DNA of 64,000 bases from Hirsutella rhossiliensis (GCF_020360975.1 NW_025408668.1:5146001-5210000); one strand, 5' to 3'. Positions 1-14,113 are shown, counted from the first letter of the stretch. Translations and numbers: made by a program. The notes: a model not told the origin generated them from the sequence alone.

Positions 1-992
1 CCCCGGCCTCTCCTCTCCTCGTCAACTTTCCTCTCTTCCACTTCTTCCCCCGTCCAACCGCTGCTTTTGCTGGCAACGGGCAGTGTAAAAAAAGGGACTC
101 ACGATACCGCCCTCTCTCGCCAGGCCCTCCTCGTGGCGCTTGCTCGCTGTCGGCCTCGGTCTCATGCGCTCTGCTCGCTGCTCTGCTCGCTGCTCAGCAT
201 TGCCGCCCTACTAGGCTCGGTGAGTGGTCGCTGTTGTTGCGCTGTTTTGTTCTCCGCCCATCCTTGTCACGGCTTTCCCACCTCGCAACCGCCCCCGTTT
301 GTTTTTCTTGCTTGGCCCCATGTTGTTTTCTTCCCCTTTCCTCCTCTCGAGTTACCCTCTTCCTTCTCTCTCTTGGCCTGGTCGCTCTCAGCTGTGCTGC
401 CTCGTTTGCCCGTGTTCTGCAACCCGCCCTTTTCCCCCTCGTCGACCCGCCGCGCGCGTTATCTCGAGGCCCGCCTCCCTCGCCCTGTTTGCCTGACCGC
501 CAGCTGCCTCGTCCTCCCTCGTGTGCTCCGTGACAGTGCTGGCGACTCGGCCTTCACCAACGGTCGCAGCATACGTGAGATTTTCCCGCCCGGCATTGTG
601 CAACGCCCGCATTACCCTTGCTAGCCATCGATCCCCTTTGTTGTCGCCTGGCCTGCGCTTGTTCAAAGCCGCACCATTCTTTTTTTATCCACCGCCGGCT
701 TCCCCTCTCTCTCCAACCTGGCCAGCCCTTGTTTGCTCCCTTTTTCACACTTTCCCACTTCCTGCGACGTCGTTTTCGAGTGTAAATTGTCAAGCGCGCC
801 CTCTCTCTTCGCTCCTTGGCTAACCAGGTTGGCGCTTGTCAGTCCACATCCACTCCCCACGCTGTGCCGCCCTGCGAGCTGGCTGTAAAGAGCATCTCCT
901 GGCTCTCTCCTCGGCGCTTTACTCGCGATACCGACCGTCCCTGTCCGGACCGCTTTTCGATGCATAGCCAAACGTGAAAGGGGGCCACAGTC
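1..992. other. Upstream region of the LRR gene
   Basis: Pyrimidine-rich sequence (many TCTC, CCTC and TTTC runs) leading to the ATG at 993. This composition is typical of fungal promoter and 5' leader DNA. Open frames of up to 185 codons occur on both strands, but they are low in complexity and match nothing recognisable. The left edge is the window boundary, so an upstream gene could end just outside. Confidence 0.5.
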
Positions 993-3582
993 ATGGATTC
1001 CGAAGACGGAGAGTACTTCACCAAGGTACGTGGGAATTTTGGGCGACTCGGGAGCGGAAATGCTGACGCCTTCCCAGCAATTGGCCGCCTTTGTGCGAAC
1101 CCACGAAAAGGCCCTCGCCAATGCCCTGCAGTTCCAGCGCCGAGAGGTCCGTCACCGCGCCTCCCAGAGCACGAGCGCGGCCACTCTCACGCAGCCTCCT
1201 CCATTGCCCGAGCGACCCTCGACCTCCTCCTCGACCTCAAACTCTCTAGCTGCCGCCTTCTCCTTCGGCCCCATCAACTTTACCTCTCACAACGTCAAGT
1301 CGGCCAAGCTCGCCCTGACTCCCCACCACCTCTTCTATCTGCTTTCCCGCATCGAGGAGCTCGGCATCAATGTCGGGCCCATGAAGGTGCGCCTCGAGAA
1401 TCTCCACGAGTCTTCCAACAACTATGTCTCGTTTCTCGGCAACACTGGGCGGTCCAGGAGCCGCAGCTCCGACGTTGGCTCCATTCACTCCGTTTCTAGC
1501 ATGCGGAGCGTCATGTCGGGCATGTCGGCCCTGTGGGCGAGCTTCGGCATCGGAGCCAGCATCTCGGCGGCCCGGACGGAGCGCCACAAGGCCGCCGTCC
1601 AAGCTGATCTGAAATACCTCTACTCTGCCTTTACCAAGATACCTTGCCTGCGGCTGGCGCCCGACTGGCGGGCCCGCTTGATTCGTGGCTACGAGGAGTT
1701 TCCCTTTGACTCGGCCGTGCCCCTCTACGTGTTCAAGAACTTGCAGGCTCTCGAGGTCAATAGCATCGACTTCCGGCAATTCTTTGGCTGGGATCGGCTG
1801 GCGGACCAGCTCCGGTCCCTCAGCCTGCGACACGCCGGCATCGAAGACCCCGCCGACATCCTCATCGACATCGTCTTGGACGACATGGACAAGAGGCGCC
1901 GGAGGACGTCCAAGTCGCAGTCCTCCCCTACCGCGACCCTGGCCTCCAACAATAGCCCTCGGAGAAGCCCTACGATACCCCATCCCGACCTCATCCGAGC
2001 TGCCTCGGCCCCCGGGTCCCCGGACGCCCGAAGCGCTCTCGCCGAGCTGCGTGTCGGCTCCATGACGCCGAGCGAGCCAGCAGTGGAGGACACCGACGCC
2101 TCCGATGCCACGAGAACGTCGTTTGCCCGCGATGACACGGACGGGAACCCTCGATCCCCGACCAAGCGCTCGCGGCCGCGAAGCAGCTCCCCGACACGCC
2201 CCGCCAGTTCGAGGAACCACTCATCCAACGTGCGGACCTCGCAGCGCATCAAGCGTTCCGGCTCCGGAAGCTCGCATTCGAGCATGTCAGACTCTTGGCA
2301 CCACCACGCCCGAGGGAGCTCCAGCAACCTTTTGGCCATGGGCATTTTGCCCGCGTCCAAGTGGCGCTTTCTGCGTCATCTCAGCCTCGCGGACAACGCC
2401 ATCACCTCCATCCAGTCCACGAGCTTGGCGCCCCTCTCAAACACCCTCTTCTCGCTCGACCTGTCCTCGAACCTTTTCGGCCAGATCCCCGATAGCCTGG
2501 CAACCCTTACCGCGCTCCGAGCTCTGAATCTCTCGCATTGCATGATCGACTCTCTCCACTCCCTCACACGGAATCCACTGCCCGCCATCACTGCGCTAAA
2601 CTTGCGCGCCAACAGGCTTCAGTCCCTCGCCGGTGTCGAGAAGCTGTACCCCTTGGAGAGGTTGGATCTGCGGGACAACAGACTGACCGATCCTCTCGAG
2701 CTAGCGAGGCTGACCGGAATCCCCGACCTTCGCGAAATCTGGGTCGAGGGCAATCCTTTTACACGGACGCACAAAGACTATCGGACGACCATATTCAACC
2801 TGTTTCGGGCAACCCCGGGGTACACCGTGGACATTGTCATTGACGGATGTGGCCCCAGCTATAGCGAGAGGCGTCTCCTGATCGAGCGGGCCCCCATTCC
2901 GGACTCGGTTCCCGTGGTCAAGCCCAAGTCCGCCGACGCGCCCGCCGCTGTCGAGGTCAGCAAGCCTACCATCGTCTACGGGGCGCCAAAAGAGCCCAGT
3001 GTCTTGCGCAAGGAGAGGCCAACGCCGAAGACGGTGACGAGTGAGATCAACACTGGTTCGGCGCGGCGCCGCAAGGCCTCAAAGAGACGCATCGTTGATT
3101 TGGCCAGGGGCGACGCCGTTGCGCCTCTACTGTCCGTTGACTTGCGAAATGAGGCGCCGCCAACGCCCGACATCAAGGTCGCGGCGATTTCGCCACCCGG
3201 CAACTATCGCATCTCTCGCCCCGCCGAGTCTGTCCTGCTGCCCCCCGTGATTACGTCGGAGAGCCGCAGCGGCCCGCCGGCTGTCAACCCCGACCTTCTC
3301 TCGCCAGACAAGGTCCTGGGGTTCGACACGAGCGGCGCCCTCGCCGCTGGCATGGAGTCGCAAGACTGGGACGTCGGTGGTGAGGTATACCGACGCAAGA
3401 TTCAGACACTGCGCGACCGAGTCGGAAGCGGCTACCTCAGCGTCTTGAGCGAAGAGAGCTGGGACGGAACAAGCAGCTTCAACGCCGCGGGCTCCCCCTC
3501 CGTTCCACCGCTGCGGGCTGGGCACATGTCGAGTAATGCTCTGCCCACCCAGGCGGTTCACAGCGGCCGAACAGTGGGCTAG
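993..3582 (+). CDS. Leucine-rich repeat protein (SDS22/STK11IP-like architecture)
   Basis: Exons 993-1025 and 1078-3582, with a 52-bp GT-AG intron, give 845 residues. The start at 993 is chosen because its 11-codon exon joins in phase to a frame open back to the acceptor. Residues about 60-300 form a conserved-looking region (TPHHLFYLLSRIEELGINVG, then LRLAPDWRARLIRGYEEFPF) holding the first leucine-rich motifs. A Ser/Pro/Arg-rich disordered insert follows at about 295-435. A block of five to six SDS22-like LRRs lies at about 440-590 (LRHLSLADNAI, LRALNLSH, LERLDLRDNRL) and ends in an LRR-cap-like segment, WVEGNPF. The tail is disordered. The split layout of a helical N-terminus, an early LRR, a disordered insert and terminal LRRs recalls animal STK11IP and fungal LRR proteins of unknown role. 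A scaffold function is inferred only. Confidence 0.85.
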
Positions 3583-5518
3583 TTTGTACATTTTGTCTTT
3601 ATCTTGTTTTTCTTTTTCGACTCCGTGGCACCCCGGCCTGGAGGTGACATGATACCCTGGATGATACCCCTCTACCCCTTGAACCCTGTTGTGTTGTTAC
3701 AACTCTGCCCTTGGATTCGGGCATGCCGGCCCCACCCCGCCGGCTGTCAGACACTGGCTGGTCGATTCTCATGTTCGTTGGTTGTGTTGGCGACTGGTTG
3801 GTCGCAAGTACGAGTAACGGAATGGTATCACGGAGCATAGCGACGACGGCGTTTGGGCTCGACCGGAATGAGTGCGCTCAGCCCTCTATAACCCGCCACC
3901 AACTTTTCTCAGTGCGCCCGGTTATGTCTTTAGAGCTTTTCTTTCAGGTTCGCGACCGTTGAACACGCAGGATGCTTGCCAGAGAAGGACGGAAGTTGCT
4001 GTGAGATGCGGCTGTGCGAACTTGGCCCTTGGTTTCTCTTCTCTTTTCTTGTCAGAAGATGTGCTCTTATCGGCTGGGAATGGTGCCCGTGGGTTTCGCG
4101 GCTCTGATGACAGCCGATTGTGAGATTGGCTCGGAAATTTTGGGATTTGGCCGGGCACCGCGGGCTCGGGGCTTGCGAGCATCGGAGCAGGCTTGCTTTC
4201 TAAATGGCCAAGAAGTAGCGTAGACGGATCTAATGCACGTGGGCTCTGAGCTCTGCACTCAAGTGAATTTTTTCCAGTGCATCGTTGTAGCCACTCTTAT
4301 TTTGGCCTGCTGACTTTTTGCCAATGTCTATGCTCCAGCTGCCTTGGGGAGTGAGAGTTTCTCGGGGGCCGAGTGAGACGACGCTGCCCAGGCAGTGATT
4401 GGACAAGCCGAGGCAGTGTTTGGGTGCAAATTAAGTTATGTCGTGTCCTTTGCCAGGTGTGTGCTCTGGACTTGGCAGTGAATGAGCCTGTGGGTTCTCC
4501 GAACAAACTTGTCGGCGACGGGCAGGGCGCAGGAATAACAGCGGCATAAAATTGCTCGGACTGAAGACTGCAGTGGCCCTGCACGAGCTCGGGGATGCAA
4601 GCTTCCCCGGTTGGCGCCACAGGGATCTGAATCTTATCTGAGATTTCGAAGGCGATCTAGACAGTCCCGATGACACGGCCCGACCAAGCATATGCATGTG
4701 CTGCAGAGCATGTAGAGAGGCACTCTCGATTTGAGCCACGCGACGGCCACGTAGTGGATCGGGCACTGCCGAGATGGGTCCCGAGATGGGTCCCGTGCCG
4801 GGGTTTCCCGTCGCACGGAGCCGCGGGCGGGAGACGGGTTTTTTTGCTGGGCGGCTACGAGAGCCATTGAGCTTGGGCCGGCTCGATGAAGATGGAGAGC
4901 ATGTTACTTGCCATTGAGGACGAACTGGCGGGGAAGAAGGGGATCTGGAGAGGAGTCGAGGTAGCTTGGCAGGCGCCGGTAAGGGCATCGTGAGGCAGCC
5001 GGGATTGAGGCCCGGCTTCCCCGGACTCTGGCGACATTGGCCGGGGGCCCGCAGCTGGAGCGCGTCGGGAGGTGCTGACTCACCCTTTGTGGGATGCTTT
5101 GTACGGATACGGAGTACTCCATACATGGGTACGTACCCTTGCACCCTGCAGCTGCAGCTGCACCAGTCCCAAGGGTGGTCCGTGCACCAGCGCGTTGTCT
5201 GTTTTTCGCCCGCCTTCCGACGCCGAGCCGCAGCCGACGTCACGTCTCCTCCTGATGCCTCCTCCTGCCATCGACGGCGCGCCAACAGGGTCCCCTTACC
5301 GGTTCACGACTGCTTCGTGGGCAAATCTGAGCTCATCTTCCTCGTCGGCGGCTTTCAAATGATCGTCTACCCCGCCCCATCCCGTGACGAGTGCGCGCGC
5401 ACCCCCTAGCAACCTCCGCTCTTACCTCGTCCTTGATTCAGCCCGTCCACATCGCTTCCATCGAAAAGTCCCCCCTCCTCCCGGCGCAACAAGGCGACGG
5501 CGGACCGCGCTGACACAT
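3583..5518. other. Intergenic region
   Basis: About 1.9 kb holding the 3' end of the LRR gene and the promoter and leader of the PHD-finger gene. Scattered short frames on both strands lack family motifs. A GC-rich run with CTGCAGCTGCAGCTGCA lies near 5147. I see no tRNA, transposon or conserved element. Confidence 0.5.
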
Positions 5519-8500
5519 ATGGCTCCAACGTCGCCCACGCCTCGACGAACTCCCACGGGCCGCCGTCGAGGCCGTCCTCCCGGCACGACCAATGCTGCAC
5601 GAGCCGCGAGACAGGCCTCCCTAGCGGCGGCGGCGGCTGCTGCTACTGCCACGACTGCGTCTCCGTCGTCAGAGCCACCTTCTAAAAGACGTCGCTATGT
5701 GCCAGGAGGACCTGGAGGCGGCGGACGCTTCCTCGAATCGGAAAACCCCGGCACCCCCCTCGCGGCCGGCCCTGCAACCGTATCGAGGGCCAGGACTGCC
5801 GGACACGACCTTGTCAACGGAGATACCCCGTCCGCCCTTCCCCGACGCGAGAGGAGCACGCGCACACGAGCCGCCGCGAGCGAAGACCTGGAGGAGATGC
5901 GGTGGGGCTCTGCTGCCGCCATGGCCGCCTCGGTGAAGCAGGCCGAGGACTACAAGCCTCGCGAGGAGCGGGGCTGGGAAGAGTTCCACCCCAACCTCGA
6001 CATTGAGCAGCCCTTCATCGTCTTCACCGCCGAGGAGGTGGACGGCGCCCCGCACGTCGCGCCTAGCACACCGGCGATGCAGACACCGGGCACGCCCAGA
6101 GCCACCGCCTCGATGACGCCGTCGAGACAGGTAAAGCCTGCGTCCACGGGTAACACGCCTAATCCGCAGGACAAGCAGGACCCGAATCCCTTTGATGTGT
6201 CCAACGGGACCCCGTCGCGGCGCCCCCGGCGGCAGCATCGCGACGTGGTGAGCTTCTACGGGGCTCGCTCCGTCGACTTTGCCACCACCCCAAAGACGCC
6301 CAAGATACTACCCATACAGAACCAGACTCCGAAAGAGCGACTCGACCTGAAGCTGCCATCCTATCGCAAGACGAACCGCATCGAGCTCTTTGAGAGCAAG
6401 ACGTTTGGCCAAGCGCGCTATGTCGACAAGTCGATGAGCAATGTTGGCTATCAAGAGAGTGATCACTTCATTCGCCCTGACGCGACCCTGATCAAGGCCA
6501 TTGACGGCAATGCCGAGGACGAGGCGGACCAGTCGACGACGACTCCAAAGGCGGATGACCACGCCCCCCACTATAGACTTGGACGTGTCGAATACGACAT
6601 GGACGAGCAAGACGACATGTGGCTGGAGCAATTCAACGCTCAGCGCAAGCAGAACGAGCTCGAGGCCATCACCAGAGAGGTGTTTGAGATTACCATGACC
6701 AAGATTGAAAAGGAGTGGCACGCCCTGGAGAAACGGATACCCAAGCCAAACCCCAAGCCCCCCCAGACGCACCGGCCACGGTCCAGCTCCGCTGCCGCCG
6801 TCAACGGCGAGACGCAGGCGGGCGACGAGCCAGACAGCAAGTGCGCGGTGTGCGACGACGGGGACTGCGAAAACACAAACGCCATCGTCTTTTGCGACGG
6901 CTGCAACCTGGCCGTCCACCAAGAGTGCTACGGCGTGCCCTTTATCCCCGAAGGCCAGTGGCTGTGTCGAAAGTGCCAGCTCTGCGGCCGCGGAGTGCCT
7001 GTGAGCTACACCGCCCACCCTGTCCCTGTCCCCGCATGCGCTAACCAAGGCCCTGACAGACGTGCATCTTCTGCCCCAACACCGACGGGGCCTTCAAGCA
7101 GACCAACTCGTCCAAGTGGGCTCACCTGCTCTGCGCCATGTGGATTCCCGAAATCTCGCTCGGCAACCACACCTTTATGGAGCCCGTCATGGATGTGGAA
7201 AAGGTGCCCAAGACGAGGTGGAAGCTTTCTTGCTACATTTGCCATCAGAGGATGGGAGCGTGCATCCAGTGCGGAAACAAGAATTGCTATCAGGCCTTTC
7301 ATGTTACCTGCGCCAGGAGGGCTCGCCTCTTTCTTAAGATGAAGACGAGCCAGGGCGCGCTCGCGGTCCTGGACGGCGGCATGGTGCTCAAAGCGTTTTG
7401 CAATAAGCACTGCCCCCTCGACTACGCCCAGGAGAACAATGTTCATCAAGCCACCCGGGTGGCCAAGAAGTTCTACAAGCGGAACATGAGGGGCCGCATC
7501 TGGGCGGACAACTACGCCATTGCCAATGTCATTGCCGCCCAGCACCGCAATGCCATCACCGAGCACCCTCCAGACGAGTCCCAGATGACAGGGGCCAAGA
7601 ACTCGGCCGTGCTTGGCGACAAGAAAAAGGGCGGTCAGCCCCCCAAGAACCTGTGGAAGCTACCGTCCGGGGCCCCCATCATCCCGCAGGCCGTCTTTGA
7701 CGTGGTCGAGGCTTCCATCCAGCGCTTCCCCTTTAGGAAACGAAAGGATTTCCTGAGCGAAGCGTGTCGCTACTGGACCCTGAAGCGGGAGGCGCGGCGC
7801 GGCGCTGCCTTGCTCAAGCGCTTGCAGCTCCAGATGGAGACGTTTTCCTCCATGGAGCTGACGAGGCGGAACTTTGCCTCGATGGGTCCCGGCGGCAAGG
7901 CGCGGCTGGCACGACGCATCGAGTTTGGCCAGAGCATCATCCGAGACCTCGAGCAACTCAGGATGCTCTCCGAGGAGGTGGTGCAGCGCGAACAGATGAA
8001 GGTGGACGCGGCCGAGCTCGAGCAAGACTTTGTTGACGAATGCTACTTTCCCGTAGCGAAGCTCCTTGCGCCGGCGATTGAGAAGGCGACATCGTACGTG
8101 GCGCCCCTGCGACTGAAACACGAAGAGGAAAATGCTGACTGGGGATGATGCTCTCGTAGGCTGGACAAGAACCTCTTCGCCAAGGGCTTGGCTGGGGTGC
8201 AAACCCGCATAGAAAAGCGGTTCTACGTGACGGCGCTTTCTTTTGCTCAGGACCTCGGGGACATAATTGGCGAGGGCATTGCGACGGCGCCCAGGGTGGA
8301 GGAGGTTGCCGAGCAGCGCTTCGAAGCGGCAGACGCGGCGCCGCCCAAGAGCGCCTTCACGGACATTCGCGAACGCCGGAAGCTGGGGAAGCGGATCCTC
8401 AAGGCCGTGCAGCCGTATCTCGAGACGGCATTGCGGGTCGAGTCCGAGATTTCGAACAAGCCGTACGAGAACCTGCAAAAGGAGTTGGAGACGCTGGTGG

Positions 8501-9213
8501 ACGCGAGTGTCGACGCGGCGCGGGCGTCTGCCGGCGGTGAGTTGAAGCGCGAGGGCGAAGAAGAGGAAGACACCATCATGGTGGACGCGCCCAACTCATC
8601 CGAGATTACGGTCAAGAGCGCGTTCCGCGGTACAGTCACCGCCGCCGCCGAGGCCGACGCCATGGACACGGCCGAAGATGGCGAGGGTCAGGATGGCGGC
8701 AACATCGAGGTCAACACGTCTGGGCTGGGCATCGTCAATCAAGGCGCCTCGGAAGCGATCGAGGTCTCGCTGCGCAAGAGCAAGAGAGGTTCGGCGAGCA
8801 ACGGAGTCGACCCGTCCGAGACTCCGCCCGCGAGCCACGGGTTCCCAGCGTTGGCGCGCCCAGAGCAGCCGGGGCCGCCCACACCCCCCCAATCCAACGG
8901 CAGCTTTGGCAAGGAGCCCGGCGACTCGCTAGCCGAGGGGGGCATCCTCTGGTACCTCAAGACGATGAAGCCCGTTGGCACGTCCATCCTGAGCGAGCAC
9001 TGGGCCGCGGGACGGGACGCGGTGCGGATGCTGAGCGAAGACCTGACGGACCTGGACGACGAGGAGCTCCGGGGCCTCGGGGCCGATGTGGACGAGGCCG
9101 TGGCAGCCGCGGCCATGGATACGGAGCCGACGGTGGACACTGTGGTGAGCACCAGCAAGAGCAAGGCGAGTAGCAAAGCCAGGAAGCGGCGGGCGTCGGG
9201 GAGAAGACGATGA
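5519..9213 (+). CDS. nto1: EPL1/PHD/extended-PHD chromatin protein, NuA3 subunit Nto1 (BRPF-type)
   Basis: Exons 5519-7000, 7060-8093 and 8160-9213 (introns of 59 and 66 bp) encode 1189 residues. An in-frame ATG at 5384 exists, but 5519 begins the AT-hook-like basic N-terminus (GRRRGRPPGTTNAARAA) and is preferred. Domains: an EPL1-like region at about 280-407 (YRKTNRIELFE, WLEQFN); a PHD finger at about 439-494 (CAVCDDGDCEN, CDGCNLAVHQECYG); an extended zinc-binding PHD at about 495-617 (CIFCPNTDGAFK, CYICHQRMGACIQC, AFHVTCARRA); then the BRPF-type motif RYWTLKREARRG and a diverged bromodomain-like helical region at about 820-910. The C-terminus is acidic and low in complexity. Nto1 and BRPF proteins bridge a MYST acetyltransferase to histone H3 in the nucleus. 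The splice between the two zinc modules restores the canonical PHD-knuckle-ePHD order. Confidence 0.93.
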
Positions 9214-10842
9214 TGGCGAGGGAGGAAGCACGTGTACCATTACAGCCGTTGTGGCTTGGCTCTGGCCCCCTTTTTATTCTTTTCTTTTTTTTTTCCTCAT
9301 GACTATATGCCGAGTGCGGAGCTACTAGGCTTTGGGCGTCGAGGGTTGGTCTGCAATCCGGAGGCATGGCACTTTTTCTTGTTCTTGTTTGCTGCTTACA
9401 TTGGCGCTGGGAGGTTGCAAGCGGGAGCCCTTGGGCCGGGAGGCAGGGTTTTTTTTTTCGCAAGGCATTTGCCGAGAGGGGCGGGGTTATTATATGTGTA
9501 TACACAAATGAGTACTTTGGAGCCCTTGTATGAGTAGAAGAGCATATCGATTCAGTGCCGACGAGGGTGACTTTGCGCGCGAGTTGGATGGCGGCCGTGA
9601 GCGTGCGTCTACGGGCACTTTTTACTTGCGGTGTGCTGTGACACTGCTAGCTCGAGGTGCGGTGGTGGTATGGATGGGACGAAGCGATGCAAGGGGCTAA
9701 AGGAGTTTTGCATGCACTACGACTCGTATAATAAATGTACGCGCATGTGCAGAGTATGTGAAGCGACGGGCCATGATTCATCTACATAGACGACCAAAGG
9801 CAAACTGGCCGACGGGATTCGAGAGGGTGGGACTGCGGGCGGCCATCGGGAGACGGCGATGATGCTGTAGGAGGACCATGGACGAAGTAAAGGTCATGGA
9901 CGGTAGCCAGAAGGAGAAGGCGAGAGAGGGAGGCAGGCTGTGGATGGATCCTTTTTCGTTGATGCAAGTCGCCTCTTTTCTTCTTTTTTTCTCAAGGTCA
10001 TTTTTGGGAGACAGTATGGTAGTATATGCTCAGTCACAGGTCTTCGGGGGAAGCGTCACGGCAGTGTCTCGGAGGGGAGTTGATGCTGGTTGTTGGCTGA
10101 GCCGAGGGACATGAGATGGAGTGAGGGAAGGACGGGTGAGTGGTGGACGCCATGCTGGGTCTGCAGGTTGGAAGCCCAAGGTCTTCCTTCTAACCACATA
10201 CTTGCAAAGCGTCATCTGGACCTGTACACTCGGCATCGACTGCATGTCTGTGCGTGGCCCCGGGAGGGTCGGTGTGGTCGACGTGGATGAGAGTGAGCCT
10301 GGCGGACTCGAGGGAGGCAAAGCCAAGGCAGGGAAAAAGTAACTCTGGCACGCAGCACCACGGCGAGCGTCGTACCGGACGGACATTGCGCGACTGCCAA
10401 GCAAAGGGCGAGAGGTAAAAGGCCATGATGAGCGGTTCTGGAACAAGGAAGACAACGACAAGCGCCCGGGGCCTCTGGGCGAGCTACGACTTATTGGTGG
10501 ACAAGTCGGCGTATACTTTGTAGTGAAGATGCTCTATTCCGCTTTCGCACCAGGTTGGCATGCAAATACGGCGCCCGATAGCACGCCGCTCTCACGAACA
10601 AAGACGCAGAGATGTCGGAGATGTCTCCCGGTTTCTCTTGCTGGCGACGAGGGGAAGAAGGATGATGTCGACGGGCGCACAGGGCGGGTGGGCATGGGCG
10701 CATGTTGGACTCCGAAGCACTGTAACTCCACTGCCTTACCGGGGAGGTGCAGCTGCTGGGTAACCGGGGCAGCAGCTCCAGCACGGGCGGGACTGGAAGC
10801 TACGGGGTGCCACCCTGTCGGCAGGCCCAGGGGGCTCCATGG

Positions 10843-10874
10843 GCACAGCACAGCACAGCACAGCACAGCACAGC
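10843..10874. repeat. CACAG pentanucleotide repeat
   Basis: Six or so consecutive copies of the 5-bp unit CACAG in intergenic DNA upstream of the PP1 gene. It creates artefactual Cys/Ala/Val-rich frames on the opposite strand. Confidence 0.8.
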
Positions 10875-11254
10875 GCTGGCCAGCCACAGGTAGGAGGCAC
10901 TGGCGACAAGCAGGCACTGGGCGACAAGCAGGCACTGGCAACACTGTGCCTGCGCTGTGGCTCAGGTGTCTGTCTCCCCGGCCACGCCTCGCCAGACATT
11001 TCTCTTCCTTTCCTACACCCCCCCGAGCGAGACAGAAGATTAAGGGAAAGATTAAAAAAATAACACAGACGCACACGCGCATACATTTCTCTCTCGCGAC
11101 GCTGCAACACTCTGCCTCGCCGAGAGCAAGAGAAAAGGCGTTCCGAGGCCCAACCAACCCGCACCAGTACAGCGCCGCAAAGCACCGCAACCGCACGGCT
11201 CGGCACAGCCAAGCCCACTCGGAAAAGCGAAGCGCCCCAACGCAATCCCTCGAC

Positions 11255-11302
11255 GCTGCCCTCTGCGCCGCCCTCTGCGCTGCCCTCTGCGCTGCCCTCT
11301 GC
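11255..11302. repeat. 12-bp tandem repeat, four copies
   Basis: Four head-to-tail copies of GCTGCCCTCTGC; the second has one substitution (GCCGCC). It lies about 900 bp upstream of the PP1 start codon, at the edge of the C/T-rich leader, and may be part of its promoter. Confidence 0.85.
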
Positions 11303-12201
11303 GCCCCCTCTCCTCCTTCTCTTCCTCCTCCCTTGGCGGAGAGAAAAGCGGTTTTTTCCCCCTCACAACCACCTTCGAGCGAGCCCACTTCGACGAGCTC
11401 TTTCTGACGACTGCGAATATCGGCCATCGACTGTTCATTCAGCGACTCAAGATACTTTTTTTGTCATTCTTCCTCTCTTGGCCATCCCGCCTCTCCCATC
11501 TCGACGCGACGAGGCCACAACAGCCTTTTCCACTGCCGCCACTTGGTCATCGCTGCCCAGGCGAAAAAGACGACGACGACTACGACGACGACGCTCAGGT
11601 ATCCCCTGAAGCTCTCCGCAGCCGACGAAGCCGACGAGGCCATCTCACCACGACCCCGCGACAGGCGCCCGCATCTGCTCCATCCACGCCTTGTGTGCAG
11701 CAGCTTTCGACATAGACGCTCGTTTCCCGCCTCGATATAGGGCCCTATTCAGAGCTGTCGCCTCCTTGTCCGTGAGTAGGTCCCCCTCTTTCTCCCGCCC
11801 CAGGTAGCCGCTTTTTTTTCCTGCCCTGGCGCCCTCTCTCGCTCTCGCCCCCTTCCGCGTGTCCCCGCGCGCGCCGGCCGACTGCTTGGACAGACGACCA
11901 AGAAAAATTCTCGTCACCTCATTTGCCGCTCGTCTTCCTTCGCACCCGACGCCCGCTTCGTCCACCTTGGCCCCCGCACCTCGATTGGCTGCTTCTTTTC
12001 GGTGCAGGCTGACGTCGGAAACGCAGATTGCCGCAGTGCATCGTACCCGGTCGCCCCTAGCCCTCTCTCGCTGGTTGCACCACAAGGCTCCCCCCCCAAC
12101 CGCCGCTGCCGCCACGTCCCGCACGTCGGGTCTGCTCCTCGCCGCCTCGTCTCCCACGCGCAGCCGCCCATCCCCCCGGTCCGCCCAGGGAGCTCTCCAC
12201 A

Positions 12202-13463
<1,262 letters not shown>

Positions 13464-14113
13464 ACAACCAGCGGCCCGGCTCGGCGGGCCATAGCGAAAC
13501 GACTGTTGCCCCCTCGCCAGCGCTCTCCGTCTCTGGAACCTCACTCTCTCACTCTCTCGCACGCCCCGGGTCCGGCTGCGAGCATGTGTCGGGTTGGCCG
13601 CCTCCGAGGCATCGCGTGTCGAGGGCTTGTCTCGTCGATGTACCGTGTGCCCTTGTCAGCGGCGTGGCTCGGATTCGTCTCTAATGCTCATATGCGAACT
13701 TGATCGCGACCAAACGGCTGTTTCTTAGCTCACAGATACAATATACATCAAAAAAAAACTTTGACACCACGGTTGTGCCTCTCTGGTTTGTTGGTGGGCC
13801 AGCTCCAAGCGGTGGGAGCGAATTACTGCTGGCTACTTGGTTGGGTGAGGGGAAATCTGGGAGGGCAGGACAGCGCCAGAAACTCCTATATCCTGACGGC
13901 ATGACGTCTCTCGAAGCAGTGCAAGGCTCCCATTTCGTGACGACATGACGTCCCTCGAGGCAGTGCAGAGCTCCCATTTCCTGATGGGCGTGACGTCCCT
14001 TGGAGGGAATGTGCTGCGATGCTCGCGCCCTACTCCAAGGCCTCGCCCAGATGGTATTTCCCACGGAGATGCGCACCAAAGCGTACCCGTGCCTGCTGCC
14101 ATGCCGTACCGAT
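13464..14113. other. Convergent intergenic region with a 44-bp tandem repeat
   Basis: This stretch separates the 3' ends of the PP1 gene (+) and the Rdx-family gene (-). It holds the repeat at 13900-14003. Frames on both strands reflect the repeat and show no family motifs. Confidence 0.6.
13900..14003. repeat. Imperfect 44-bp tandem repeat with a TGACGT core
   Basis: Two near-identical 41-nt segments start at 13900 and 13944 (CATGACGTCTCTCGAAGCAG versus CATGACGTCCCTCGAGGCAG, both continuing into CTCCCATTTC). A partial third copy starts near 13989 (CGTGACGTCCCTTGG). Each unit contains TGACGTC, a CRE/bZIP-like half site. Confidence 0.85.

Larger units (their letters stand above)
9214..12201. 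other. Long intergenic region and leader of the PP1 gene
   Basis: Nearly 3 kb without a supportable gene. It contains the 3' end of nto1, several simple repeats (CACAG repeats at 10843-10874, a duplicated stretch near 10896-10940, a 12-bp tandem at 11255-11302) and a strongly C/T-rich stretch from about 11400 that is probably the PP1 promoter and long 5' leader. The longest frame here (10534-11427, minus) is made of translated simple repeats and is not accepted as a gene. Confidence 0.5.

Noticed and set aside
67..624. 185-codon plus-strand frame before the LRR gene
   Set aside because: Low-complexity Ser/Pro/Leu/Cys composition from C/T-rich DNA, no motif, overlapped by other equally long frames; typical of promoter sequence.
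1246..2220. 324-codon antisense frame inside the LRR gene
   Set aside because: Mirror of GC-rich codons of the real exon (Gly/Arg/Val-rich) with no family features.
10534..11427. 297-codon minus-strand frame in the region upstream of PP1
   Set aside because: Built largely from translated simple repeats (RAAQRAAQRAAQ and CCAVLCCAVL); the other frames are open as well.
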